Shown piece by piece: positions 1 to 10,021 of a stretch of DNA of 64,000 nt. Source of the DNA: an uncultured Flavobacteriaceae bacterium. GTDB taxonomy: Bacteria > Bacteroidota > Bacteroidia > Flavobacteriales > Flavobacteriaceae. Made by a program: the position numbers and the translations under genes. Under the pieces are notes generated by a model. It saw only the letters and a list, made by a program, of their open reading frames with translations. It searched no databases and was not told the origin of the DNA. Positions within the stretch are counted from its first letter, which is position 1, and each line of letters starts with the position of its first letter. Location of the stretch: contig CANMRV010000003.1 in assembly GCA_947500435.1 (NCBI GenBank), positions 186,001 to 250,000 of the forward strand. Direction: 5' to 3'.

Positions 1-66
1 GTTTTTTAGTCCTTTGTACAAGCCGTAGGCAAGCAATAATCCCAAAATGATATCCAAGAAGCTCAT
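1..66 (-). CDS. CvpA family membrane protein, N-terminal fragment
   Basis: The first 22 codons of a leftward gene are visible; the rest lies beyond the left edge. The peptide opens MSFLDIILGLLLAYGLYKGL, a short polar start followed by a hydrophobic first membrane helix. That opening (FLDI, then a hydrophobic run, then G-x-x-K-G) is typical of CvpA/colicin V production-like inner membrane proteins, whose biochemical role is poorly known. The gene is divergent from the gene at 142, and the 75-bp gap must hold both promoters. The call rests on only 22 residues, so it is a family-level inference. Confidence 0.55.
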   Translation of the reverse strand, partial: MSFLDIILGLLLAYGLYKGLKN

Positions 67-141
67 ACAACAAATATAGAACTTTGATTTGTACCTTTAG
101 ACCTTTCCATTTTGAAGGGAATTACTTGAAAGAAAGAAACA

Positions 142-498
142 ATGTCTAGAGATATAATTTTAAAAGAGCGTTGGGAAGGACTTGTGGAAAAACTGTCGGA
201 TCAATTTGCCGATGGAGACCCACTTGAACTCGATGCAATAATTTATTTGGTTGGGGTTCAAGAATTGGGGCAATACCATAGAAAATACAAGAAAGATGAT
301 AAGTTAGACCTAATGCATATTGCCATCTGCCGTTTGTTGGAACCTTATGGATACTACGAATTTTCGCATTTTGACGAAGAGAGTTGGCCACATTATACAA
401 TTAAGGAGGAGTTACCTCCACTAAAAGCCGGAGAGCAATCGGTCTTAATGAAAGAAGCTATTGTAAATTACTTTGTTGAGAAGGAGTACATAACCTAA
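142..498 (+). CDS. conserved hypothetical protein, 118 aa
   Basis: I do not recognise a named domain. The protein is acidic, soluble and mostly helical in appearance, with no signal peptide, membrane segment or cysteine pair. It contains a central stretch rich in Tyr and His (YLVGVQELGQYHRKYKK) and a C-terminus ending KEYIT. Proteins of this size and composition occur widely as single-copy hypotheticals in flavobacteria. It lies 8 bp ahead of the ABM-domain gene, so it is probably the first gene of a three-gene operon ending in penicillin-binding protein 1C. The start at 142 follows an A-rich leader with a weak purine stretch (GAAAGAAAG). Confidence 0.8.
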   Translation: MSRDIILKERWEGLVEKLSDQFADGDPLELDAIIYLVGVQELGQYHRKYKKDDKLDLMHIAICRLLEPYGYYEFSHFDEESWPHYTIKEELPPLKAGEQSVLMKEAIVNYFVEKEYIT

Positions 499-506
499 TA
501 AATTAA

Positions 507-815
507 ATGAAATCCAAAACCCCATATTACGCAGTAATTTTCACTTCAACCCGGACAGAAGGGGATAATGGTTATTCTGAAATGGCACAACAAATGGAAG
601 ATTTGGCCAAACGACAACCAGGGTATTTAGATTTTGAAAGTGCTCGGGAAGATTTGGGAATAGCAATTAGCTATTGGGAAAGTCTAGAAGCGATAGCCAA
701 TTGGAAAGCAAATGCTGACCATCTATTTGCACAACAAAAAGGAATTAAAGATTGGTATTCGTGGTACAAAGTCCGTGTTTGTTTGGTAGAAAGGGAGTAT
801 GACTTTGAAAGATAG
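507..815 (+). CDS. antibiotic biosynthesis monooxygenase (ABM) domain protein
   Basis: A 102-residue single-domain protein with the ferredoxin-like alpha+beta pattern of the ABM/DUF4188-type dimeric barrel family: an N-terminal strand (YYAVIFTSTR), a helix carrying MAQQMEDLAKRQPGYLDFESARE, and a second strand holding the S-Y-W element (IAISYWESLEAIANWKANADH). The YWE...W..H pattern is the usual signature of these small heme-free or cofactor-free oxygenases and of proteins of unknown activity that share the fold. The substrate cannot be inferred. Its last 17 bp overlap the start of the PBP1C gene, so the two are translationally coupled. Confidence 0.75.
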   Translation: MKSKTPYYAVIFTSTRTEGDNGYSEMAQQMEDLAKRQPGYLDFESAREDLGIAISYWESLEAIANWKANADHLFAQQKGIKDWYSWYKVRVCLVEREYDFER

Positions 816-3147
816 AGTACTACGCTACGCTCACAAACACCCCAAAAAGCTTATCCTTTTTGGGATTCTTCTAATTGCCTATTATTTCTGCCTTCCCAAA
901 GATTTATTCAAAACACCAACGGCAACCGTTGTTGAAAGTAGGCAAGGGAACTTGTTAGGAGCAAAAATTGCCGATGACGGGCAATGGCGATTTCCAGCTA
1001 TCGACAGTGTTCCTAAAAAATTTGAAACCTGCTTATTGCAGTTTGAAGACGCCTATTTCTATAAGCACTTTGGATTTAATCCGGTTTCTATGGCCAAGGC
1101 TATCGGCTCAAATATATCTGCCGGAAAAACTGTTCGAGGCGGTAGTACTTTGACACAACAGGTCATTCGCTTATCTCGAAAGAGAAATCGCTCGTACTAC
1201 GAGAAGTTCATTGAATTGATTTTAGCAACACGCCTCGAGTTTCGCCATTCGAAAGAAGACATTTTAAAACTCTATGCTAGCCATGCTCCCTATGGGGGAA
1301 ATGTAGTCGGACTCGATGTCGCGTCATGGCGCTATTTCGGATTGCAACCCCACCAATTGTCTTGGGCAGAATCGGCAACACTAGCTGTTTTGCCAAATGC
1401 GCCAAGCTTGATTTATCCTGGAAAAAATCAAAAAAGACTATTAGATAAAAGGAATCGATTGCTCCAAAAACTGCTCGCCGAAAAGTATATCGACAGTACA
1501 ACTTATGATTTGGCTTTGCTGGAAGAACTTCCTCAAAAGCCATATCCCTTGCCTAAAACTGCTCCTCATCTAGTTGAGCAAATTGCGAAAAATGCCCGAG
1601 GGCAACGAATTAAAAGTTCTTTGGATGAAAATCTGCAGCGGAATGTGAATTCCATCGTGCAGAAGTACCATCAAAGTTTGCGACAGAACCAAGTTCATAA
1701 TGCCGCAGTTTTGGTTTTGGATGTAAAGACAAGAGAAGTTTTAAGCTACGTCGGAAATACAAAAACCACAAAGGAGAATCAGAAAGATGTAGACATGATT
1801 CATGCAAATCGCAGCACAGGAAGCACCATAAAACCTTTGCTATATGCAGCGATGTTAGATGCCGGTGAATTGCTTCCTGATATGCTCGTGGCTGATGTGC
1901 CTACTCAAATTGCAGGCTATACTCCGGAGAATTTTAATGAAGATTATAATGGAGCAGTTGAGGCTAAAAGTGCTTTGGCTCGGTCATTGAATATTCCAGC
2001 AGTGCGACTTTTACAATCTTACGGATTGGCCAAGTTTCGAGACCAACTTGACGCTTTTAAACTTGGTGGACTAAACAAACCAGCAGACCATTATGGACTA
2101 ACACTAATTCTAGGAGGTGCAGAAAGCAATTTGTGGGATTTGTGCAAAACCTATGCTAATTTAGCCTCAACCCTAAATCACTTCAACGCAACTTCAAGTG
2201 AATATTTTTCTAAGGAATTTACTGAGCCGACCTTAGGAAAAGAAGTTTTGGATTTCGGAGAAAAATCAACCAACAAGACGGTTTTCGATGCAGCCAGCAT
2301 TTACCTCACTTTTGAGGCCATGAAAGAAGTCAACCGCCCAGATGGGAATGAATCATGGGAGTTTTATGATAGTAGCAAAGAAATCGCATGGAAAACAGGT
2401 ACGAGCTTTGGGAATAAAGATGCTTGGGCAATCGGTGTGACGGCTGATTATGTGGTTGGCGTTTGGGTTGGGAATGCAGATGGAGAAGGACGACCCAACG
2501 TAACTGGAGTGACTAGTGCGGCACCTGTTTTATTTGATGTTTTTGATGTGCTTCCAAGGAGCGATTGGTTTCAAAAACCCTTTGATGAATTTGTTGATAT
2601 TGATGTATGCGCCAAAAGCGGATATTTGGCCACTGACATTTGTCCGAAGAAAACGATATCCATTCCGAACAAGGAGAATTATGTAAAATCATGTGATTAT
2701 CATCAAATGGTTCATTTAACTAGTCAAAAGCAGTTTCGAGTAAATTCATCTTGTGTCGACCTATCGACGGCTGTATCCGAATCTTGGTTTTCATTACCAC
2801 CACTTATGGAATTCTATTACAAGAGAACCCATCCTTTATACAAACCCTTGCCTCCTTTTCGAAACGATTGCAAAAGCACAAATGCGCCACCGATGGAATT
2901 CATTTATCCGAAGAATGGAAGCCGTATTTCATTGACTAAGAATTTTGAAGGCAAGAAAAACGAAGTGGTTTTGAAGTTGGCCCATGCCAAACCTGAAACG
3001 GAGGTGTATTGGTATTTGGATGAGCAATTCGTTTCGCAAACCAAAGATTTTCATGAAATCGGCCTGATTCCCGATTTGGGAAGACACAAAATTACCGTCG
3101 TAGATGCCCTTGGAAATGAAGTTAAAGTTACGATAACGATAGAGTAG
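799..3147 (+). CDS. pbpC: penicillin-binding protein 1C (bifunctional transglycosylase/transpeptidase)
   Basis: A 782-residue class A-like PBP that polymerises and may cross-link peptidoglycan outside the inner membrane. A membrane anchor lies at about residues 18-32. The GT51 transglycosylase domain follows, with the catalytic E83-D84 in a FEDAYFYKH motif and RGGSTLTQQ at 113-121. The transpeptidase domain shows STIK (S342, K345), SLN at 396-398 and KTG at 532-534, so both active sites look intact. The C-terminal region after about 690 matches the PBP1C-specific beta domain. In many bacteria pbpC sits beside an alpha-2-macroglobulin gene; that partner is absent here, and the gene follows an ABM-domain gene instead with a 17-bp overlap. 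Confidence 0.93.
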   Translation: MTLKDRVLRYAHKHPKKLILFGILLIAYYFCLPKDLFKTPTATVVESRQGNLLGAKIADDGQWRFPAIDSVPKKFETCLLQFEDAYFYKHFGFNPVSMAKAIGSNISAGKTVRGGSTLTQQVIRLSRKRNRSYYEKFIELILATRLEFRHSKEDILKLYASHAPYGGNVVGLDVASWRYFGLQPHQLSWAESATLAVLPNAPSLIYPGKNQKRLLDKRNRLLQKLLAEKYIDSTTYDLALLEELPQKPYPLPKTAPHLVEQIAKNARGQRIKSSLDENLQRNVNSIVQKYHQSLRQNQVHNAAVLVLDVKTREVLSYVGNTKTTKENQKDVDMIHANRSTGSTIKPLLYAAMLDAGELLPDMLVADVPTQIAGYTPENFNEDYNGAVEAKSALARSLNIPAVRLLQSYGLAKFRDQLDAFKLGGLNKPADHYGLTLILGGAESNLWDLCKTYANLASTLNHFNATSSEYFSKEFTEPTLGKEVLDFGEKSTNKTVFDAASIYLTFEAMKEVNRPDGNESWEFYDSSKEIAWKTGTSFGNKDAWAIGVTADYVVGVWVGNADGEGRPNVTGVTSAAPVLFDVFDVLPRSDWFQKPFDEFVDIDVCAKSGYLATDICPKKTISIPNKENYVKSCDYHQMVHLTSQKQFRVNSSCVDLSTAVSESWFSLPPLMEFYYKRTHPLYKPLPPFRNDCKSTNAPPMEFIYPKNGSRISLTKNFEGKKNEVVLKLAHAKPETEVYWYLDEQFVSQTKDFHEIGLIPDLGRHKITVVDALGNEVKVTITIE

Positions 3148-3206
3148 GCTTTCGCTTTTGAAATCGTAGGTTTAAGCCCTATATTTAGAGTTCAGTCAAT
3201 TTATAA

Positions 3207-4697
<1,491 letters not shown>

Positions 4698-4698
4698 C

Positions 4699-4761
4699 TT
4701 CCCTCCTAATAAGGCGACGCTGCGGCAGCAGTGGGCGTGATGAAGCGCCGGCAAGGGAGGT
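4699..4761. repeat. GC-rich imperfect inverted repeat between glpK and glpD
   Basis: The gap between glpK and glpD holds a stretch with far more G and C than its surroundings. CCTCC near 4703 is matched by GGAGG near 4756, and inside lies the near-palindrome GCTGCGGCAGC. The base composition and nested symmetry resemble REP-like intergenic repeats of flavobacterial genomes rather than a classical terminator, since no T-run follows. It could still fold in the mRNA and tune glpD expression. Confidence 0.4.
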
Positions 4762-4822
4762 GTTTTACAGAATGTTAAAACTGACTAATAAACCTCCTAG
4801 AATTAAAGATTAAAAATTAGCT

Positions 4823-6487
4823 GTGAAAAACATAAAATTCTCAAATCTAGACAGAGCAAAAACTGTAGATAAACTTTCCTCAGAAAAATTCGACCTAGTT
4901 GTTATTGGAGGAGGAATTACAGGAGGCGGAATCGCATTAGATGCTGCTTCTCGCGGATTGAAAGTAGCTCTAGTCGAAAAGAACGATTTCGCCTCAGGGA
5001 CAAGTAGTAAATCCACTAAGCTAATACACGGTGGACTCCGATACCTTAAACAATTTGATTTTTGGCTGGTAAAAGAAGTGGGTTCTGAAAGAGCAATCGT
5101 ACATAAGTTAGCACCTCATTTGGTGCTTCCTGAAAAGATGTTGCTTCCCTTGATTGAGAATGGTTCTTATGGTAAATGGTTAACGTCTATCGGCCTGAAA
5201 GTCTATGATATTTTGGCTCAAGTTACCGGAGAAGATAAGCGTCAAATGCTAGAGAAAAAGGAAGCCTTAAAGCTTGAACCTTTACTTCCAAAGAAAATAT
5301 TAAAAGGAGCGGGTTACTATGCAGAATATCGAACTGATGACGCTAGACTGACTATTGAAAACATAAAAACCAGTTTGCAATTTGGGGCTACTGCTTTGAA
5401 TTATGCTTCGGTTGAAGATTTCGAATACACTGATAATCAAATTTCAGGAGTTAGCGTTATGGATGAGATTTCTGGTGAAGATTTTGTAATCAAAACCAAA
5501 TACGTCATCAGCGCAGCTGGACCATGGGTAGATGAATTGAGAAGTGTAAATAATTCCAAAAAAGGGAAACGTTTGCACTTGACGAAGGGAGTTCATTTGG
5601 TATTTCCCTATGAAAAACTTCCACTAAAGCATTCCACCTATTTTGATGTTCCAGATGGCAGGATGATGTTTGCAATTCCACGTGGAAAAACCACCTATGT
5701 GGGAACTTCCGATACGAATTACAATAATGATAAAGATGATGTGCGAACTGATCTAACCGACGCGGTGTATATTTTATCTGCGGTTAATAATATGTTCCCT
5801 AAAATCAATTTGGAAATGGAAGATATTGTTTCTTCTTGGGCAGGCTTACGTCCCTTAATTCACGAAGAAGGGAAATCAGCTTCTGAACTATCTCGAAAAG
5901 ATGAGATTTTCACTTCTGAAACAGGTTTGATAAGTATAGCTGGAGGAAAGCTTACGGGCTATCGTAAAATGGCTGAACGTGTGGTTGACCGTATTGCCAA
6001 AAAAATGGAAGAAGAGGGCATTGATTTGAAAGAGTGTAATACCGATAAAATTTCTCTCTGTGGGAATGTAGATTTTAAAAAATTCAAACACGTAAAAAAA
6101 TACATTACCGAAATCTATGACCGTATTAAGTCCGATGGATTCTCAGAATACGATGCTTGGTTTTTGGTTACTAACTATGGTAAGCAAACAGAAATCATTT
6201 TAGAAAACTTTGCTTCTTTAAATGATGAAGACGTGTATGTTCGAATGGCAAAAGCAGAGCTTCGGTTTGGTATCGATTATGAAATGGTACAAAATCCAAT
6301 GGATTTCTTCATCCGTAGAACTGGTCGTTTATATTTCGATATTGATAGCGTTCGCTCATTGATAGAACCGATTTTGCAAGAATTTAAATTAATTTACAAG
6401 GTTGATGATGCTCAGTTGTCGAAGTGGAAAGAAGAGTTAAATAGGGAGTTGAAAGAGCATTCAGACTTTTCAATGGATCGGGTTTGA
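4823..6487 (+). CDS. glpD: glycerol-3-phosphate dehydrogenase, FAD-dependent (aerobic type)
   Basis: A 554-residue flavoprotein oxidising glycerol 3-phosphate to DHAP and passing electrons to quinone at the inner membrane face. The FAD-binding Rossmann motif VVIGGGITGGG is at 26-36, and the GlpD signature with SGTSSKSTKLIHGGLRYL follows at about 58-75. The C-terminal DAO_C helical domain is complete. The start codon is GTG at 4823; no in-frame ATG lies between it and the FAD motif. It acts directly after GlpK. Its 3' end overlaps the convergent S33 peptidase gene by 18 bp. Confidence 0.96.
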   Translation: MKNIKFSNLDRAKTVDKLSSEKFDLVVIGGGITGGGIALDAASRGLKVALVEKNDFASGTSSKSTKLIHGGLRYLKQFDFWLVKEVGSERAIVHKLAPHLVLPEKMLLPLIENGSYGKWLTSIGLKVYDILAQVTGEDKRQMLEKKEALKLEPLLPKKILKGAGYYAEYRTDDARLTIENIKTSLQFGATALNYASVEDFEYTDNQISGVSVMDEISGEDFVIKTKYVISAAGPWVDELRSVNNSKKGKRLHLTKGVHLVFPYEKLPLKHSTYFDVPDGRMMFAIPRGKTTYVGTSDTNYNNDKDDVRTDLTDAVYILSAVNNMFPKINLEMEDIVSSWAGLRPLIHEEGKSASELSRKDEIFTSETGLISIAGGKLTGYRKMAERVVDRIAKKMEEEGIDLKECNTDKISLCGNVDFKKFKHVKKYITEIYDRIKSDGFSEYDAWFLVTNYGKQTEIILENFASLNDEDVYVRMAKAELRFGIDYEMVQNPMDFFIRRTGRLYFDIDSVRSLIEPILQEFKLIYKVDDAQLSKWKEELNRELKEHSDFSMDRV

Positions 6488-7864
6488 TAGGTTCCATTCA
6501 ATTGGATTCCTTTTTGAGCTACATTCAAGGTTTGGTTCTTGGAAAGGGTCATTTAGAAAATCTTCGGCAATTTGAAAAAAACATGGATTGAAAAGTTCAT
6601 GACTTTCATCTGGAAAAATAATTTCATAACCGTTTTTTAAATTTTTTAATGCCCCTATTGCATTATTTGGCGGAGTAACTGGATCTAAACTACCACTTGC
6701 CATTAGCGTAGGAATTTCTGAAACCACGGGAAGGTTTTCAAGAACAGGAGCCCTAAACGGATGCAAACCTGATAGTGAGTTCGATCCTTCAAAATTTGTG
6801 ATGTCAAAACCTAAAACAGATTTTTCCAAGTCCTTTTGAATACTAAGACTATCAATAAAAGGTAGTTCCTCATAGGCCATGACTGAATTGTTCATTGGCC
6901 AATTTACAAAGTCATATATAAACTCAACACGTTTTAGGGCATTGATGATGGGTTCAGTTTTACCATTCTCCAAAGCAACTATAATTTTCGGAATATGAGC
7001 TACTGAATAGCGGCTGTAAAGAGACTGGTGCAATAGTAGCAGTGCATCTTGCGGATTCAGAACAAACGGTTTTGAGTTATAGTCAAAATACAAAGGTTCC
7101 GACTGCAATTTTTTTAAGGTATTTAATAAACGTACTTTAAGATTTGGATATAGACCGTTACAATTCTCATTTTGCTCGCAACGCAGAAAAACTTCAAAAA
7201 GTGAATTTTCAAAATTGCCAATGAGCTCTCCAAATAACGAAGATTCAGGGGGAAAAACACCTACGAACATAGCGCTTCTAACACTATTGGGAAAATCACG
7301 CATGATGGTCAACCCCAACCTTGAACCATAAGACGCTCCAAAAAGATTCCATTTTTTATACCTTAACTTTTTACGTAAATCTTCAAAATCAGCGGCATTT
7401 TCTTTGCTATTATACCCAGCAAGGTCGACACCATCGATTTTCATGGTTTTCTTGCATTCTGACATAAGCGAGTCTAATGCATTAATTTCATCTTCCTGGT
7501 CAAGATTTTCCCGCATGACTGCGAACATGGCTTCCCCAAATTCGGTGCAATTTGCTTCAGATTCTCCAGTGCCGCGTTGGTCCATCAGAATAATATCTCT
7601 ATCGTTTTGTAGAGGATGATTTTTCCAAAATTCTTCCATAATTAATGTGGCTCCTCCAGGGCCACCCATTAAAAATACAATTGGAGCCTTGCCAGACGCG
7701 GTGTCTTTTGCTTTTAAAACTTTATATACTAGATTGAGCGAACGAGAATTAGGATTGTTTCGATTTTCGGGGACTTGGAGAATTCCATCAACAACAATGT
7801 ATTCTGGAGTTGTTGTACATGCGCATAAGACGGCACAAAATACAAGGAGTATAGAGTTTCTCAT
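6470..7864 (-). CDS. S33-type alpha/beta-hydrolase lipoprotein (TAP-like)
   Basis: A 464-residue exported protein. The N-terminus is a lipoprotein signal ending LCAC (Cys16), so it should be anchored in a membrane, probably the outer one. The alpha/beta-hydrolase core has the oxyanion GGPGG motif near residue 67, the nucleophile elbow GASYGSRLG near 175, an acid in SGSLDPVTPP near 394 and the catalytic His in ESHELF near 423. This order, with the lid region between, fits proline iminopeptidase and tripeptidyl-aminopeptidase-like (TAP) enzymes of family S33, which trim peptides. It runs convergent to glpD. Confidence 0.85.
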   Translation of the reverse strand: MRNSILLVFCAVLCACTTTPEYIVVDGILQVPENRNNPNSRSLNLVYKVLKAKDTASGKAPIVFLMGGPGGATLIMEEFWKNHPLQNDRDIILMDQRGTGESEANCTEFGEAMFAVMRENLDQEDEINALDSLMSECKKTMKIDGVDLAGYNSKENAADFEDLRKKLRYKKWNLFGASYGSRLGLTIMRDFPNSVRSAMFVGVFPPESSLFGELIGNFENSLFEVFLRCEQNENCNGLYPNLKVRLLNTLKKLQSEPLYFDYNSKPFVLNPQDALLLLHQSLYSRYSVAHIPKIIVALENGKTEPIINALKRVEFIYDFVNWPMNNSVMAYEELPFIDSLSIQKDLEKSVLGFDITNFEGSNSLSGLHPFRAPVLENLPVVSEIPTLMASGSLDPVTPPNNAIGALKNLKNGYEIIFPDESHELFNPCFFQIAEDFLNDPFQEPNLECSSKRNPIEWNLSNPIH

Positions 7865-7903
7865 GGGAACTGCTGGTTAGAACCTAAGATAGCGAATCTT
7901 TTT

Positions 7904-8905
7904 TCAATCCAACCTATCCGTCAAATCTTTAAAAACACGCTTAGCATTCCCTCGCTCATAAAGAACCTTATAAACGGCATCTATAATAGGAGTTTCAACT
8001 TTCTTGCTGAACTTTGATTTTTGCTCGAAAGCGGTTTTAGCGGCATAATACCCTTCAGCCACCATTTTCATTTCCATTTGGGCACTCTTTACGGTGTACC
8101 CTTTGCCAATCATATTACCGAACATACGGTTACGGCTAAAAGTGGAGTAACCCGTTACCAGTAAGTCCCCTAAATAAGCAGAATTATTAATGTTGCGTTT
8201 CATTTTATGAACACGTTTTATATAGCGTTTCATTTCACGAATAGCATTGCTCATCAAAACACTTTGAAAATTATCGCCGTAACCTAATCCGTGATAAATA
8301 CCCGCAGCTAGGGCATAAATATTCTTTAACATTGCGGCATATTCGGTACCGATAATATCATCTGATATTTTCGTTTTGATGTAATGACTGCTTAAATTAT
8401 CTGCAACTAGTTTTGCTTTTTCCTCATCCGCAGAGGCTATGGTTAAGTACGATAAGCGCTCTAAGGCTACTTCTTCGGCATGACATGGTCCTGTAATTAC
8501 TCCTATATTTTCAAAGGGAATTTCATATTCATCATGAAAGTGTTCACCAACTATCAATCCGGTTTCGGGCACAATTCCTTTGATAGCAGAAAAGATAATT
8601 TTGTCTTTTAAAGAGGTGGTTAACTTTTGTAATTCAGCTTCCAAAAAGGCTGATGGGATAGCAAAAATCAGTATATCCGAAGAATCCACAATTTTATTAA
8701 TATCGTCCGTCAAGAGTAACTGCTCAGTATGAAACTCTACAGCAGTGAGATAATTAGGATTGTGTTTTTCCTTTTTAATATAAGTTACAGCATCAGAATT
8801 CCGCATATACCAACCTACCTTTTCTTGATTCTCAGTGAGCATTTTTACGATAGCTGTCGCCCAGCTCCCCCCGCCTAAAACTCCAAATCCCATTTCTTTT
8901 GACAT
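7904..8905 (-). CDS. gpsA: NAD(P)+-dependent glycerol-3-phosphate dehydrogenase
   Basis: A 333-residue cytoplasmic enzyme reducing DHAP to sn-glycerol 3-phosphate for phospholipid synthesis. The dinucleotide-binding motif VLGGGSWATA sits at about residues 8-17. The conserved GPCHAEEV and the catalytic-lysine region KNIYALAAGIYHGLGYGDN are present, and the length is normal. It reads towards the S33 gene with a 39-bp gap. The gene faces away from the lipoprotein gene at 9032, with a TAGCTTTG -7 element just upstream on its strand. It completes a local set of three glycerol-3-phosphate genes (glpK, glpD, gpsA). Confidence 0.96.
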   Translation of the reverse strand: MSKEMGFGVLGGGSWATAIVKMLTENQEKVGWYMRNSDAVTYIKKEKHNPNYLTAVEFHTEQLLLTDDINKIVDSSDILIFAIPSAFLEAELQKLTTSLKDKIIFSAIKGIVPETGLIVGEHFHDEYEIPFENIGVITGPCHAEEVALERLSYLTIASADEEKAKLVADNLSSHYIKTKISDDIIGTEYAAMLKNIYALAAGIYHGLGYGDNFQSVLMSNAIREMKRYIKRVHKMKRNINNSAYLGDLLVTGYSTFSRNRMFGNMIGKGYTVKSAQMEMKMVAEGYYAAKTAFEQKSKFSKKVETPIIDAVYKVLYERGNAKRVFKDLTDRLD

Positions 8906-8924
8906 ACATCTTAAATTAAAGTCA

Positions 8925-8932
8925 CAAAGCTA
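8925..8932 (-). promoter_or_regulatory. -7 promoter element of gpsA
   Basis: Read on the minus strand this is TAGCTTTG, an exact match to the Bacteroidetes -7 consensus TAnnTTTG, placed about 20 bp ahead of the gpsA start codon. No clear -33 TTG is seen at the expected distance. Confidence 0.5.
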
Positions 8933-9031
8933 AGGATTAAAAAAATCGAAACCTTATATATTGATAATCAGACTCTTAAATTTATTGGCATGGCATTTGT
9001 TTTATATGAATTGAATTTAAATACAAGTATT

Positions 9032-9943
9032 ATGAAAGCAAAACTAATCATCGGACTAATCTTTATAGGAACCTTGATGTCTTCGTGTTATACGGAGACA
9101 ATTATTCAAGACGATTTTATTGAAGAATCAGCTTTCAATACGGACCAAGTTTTACAATCATACGATTTATGGTATGTAGATATCAATGCCACAAAAGGAA
9201 ATGGAGAGGTGCCCTTCTTGCAAAGAGCCTTCACAATTTCATTTGATAATGGGATAGTTTATGCAAATAACAATATTGTAGGAATCGGAAAAACCGGAAA
9301 TGGTTTCGGAATCGACGTAGGTAGCTACGGCACGCTTCGCGGAACTGTAGAAATCAATCACGATATTGATGGACTATGGCTACTGGACATTTTTGCCGTA
9401 AACGGGAATACTATTGAAGCGAGGGATCCACGTTCTGGAACTTCATATTTTCTAAATGGATACCAAATTGGCAACTTTGATTACGATACCGTTTTCTATG
9501 ACAATATCAACTTCTTTTTACAGGAGTATGATGCTTGGGAAAAAACATTTACAAGTGAAGAGGGTGCTATAAATGACTTTGATGATGAGAATTTCTTGCA
9601 ATTTAATGTGGAAACTTTTCGCTCGTCAATTGACGGTGTAGGGACATCCATTTCAAATCTGCAGTGGGATTTCGTCGGAGATTATCAGGTGTATGACGTA
9701 GAAAACGATGAAACGCTCAAAACTTTAACACTTGCTTACGACTTTATGGGCAATGATTATTTCGAACTTTACGTTATTAATGATAGTACAATCGAGCTGT
9801 ATCATCCTTCTAGTGAAACGGTATATGAGTTCAAAGGAAAAGGATATCAGCAGTATTTGAAATCAGGTAAAAGCTCGGTTGCTAAGAAAAGAACAAAGAC
9901 TTCGAATCCGATAATGAAGGTAAAACGAAGTAGAAAGAAATAG
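9032..9943 (+). CDS. conserved flavobacterial lipoprotein, 303 aa
   Basis: The best start is the ATG at 9032, which gives a clean lipoprotein signal (MKAKLIIGLIFIGTLMSSC, Cys19); an in-frame ATG at 8990 would put a poor extension ahead of it. The mature part is acidic and aromatic-rich, with two similar halves: each has a DLWYVDIN- or TLAYDF-type strand followed by a stretch ending in IEL/IEA and YEF/YFL, suggesting a duplicated lipocalin-like or lectin-like beta unit. The C-terminal 25 residues are strongly basic. Relatives are often labelled nicotinic acid mononucleotide adenylyltransferase in databases, but no nucleotidyl-transferase motif is visible, so I leave function unassigned. Confidence 0.8.
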   Translation: MKAKLIIGLIFIGTLMSSCYTETIIQDDFIEESAFNTDQVLQSYDLWYVDINATKGNGEVPFLQRAFTISFDNGIVYANNNIVGIGKTGNGFGIDVGSYGTLRGTVEINHDIDGLWLLDIFAVNGNTIEARDPRSGTSYFLNGYQIGNFDYDTVFYDNINFFLQEYDAWEKTFTSEEGAINDFDDENFLQFNVETFRSSIDGVGTSISNLQWDFVGDYQVYDVENDETLKTLTLAYDFMGNDYFELYVINDSTIELYHPSSETVYEFKGKGYQQYLKSGKSSVAKKRTKTSNPIMKVKRSRKK

Positions 9944-9949
9944 ATGACT

Positions 9950-10005
9950 TTTGGTTGGTTATTTAGTTAGAAAACCCCTTGAACAGAAATGTCGAGGGGT
10001 TTTTT
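9950..10005 (+). terminator. rho-independent terminator after the 9032 lipoprotein gene
   Basis: A stem AAAACCCCT (from 9971) pairs with AGGGGTTTT (to 10003) around a 15-nt loop and runs into a T-tract. The stem is preceded at 9950-9966 by a 17-nt string that recurs exactly ahead of another terminator at 51119-51135. Confidence 0.75.
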
Positions 10006-10021
10006 CTTTGTATGGTTCGAT

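Noticed and set aside
1277..1543. Antisense frame inside pbpC
   Set aside because: Antisense shadow of a well-supported gene, as with the other long opposite-strand frames in the window.
9032..9943. Nicotinic acid mononucleotide adenylyltransferase
   Set aside because: This name is attached to relatives in databases, but there is no nucleotidyl-transferase motif and the protein is an exported lipoprotein.
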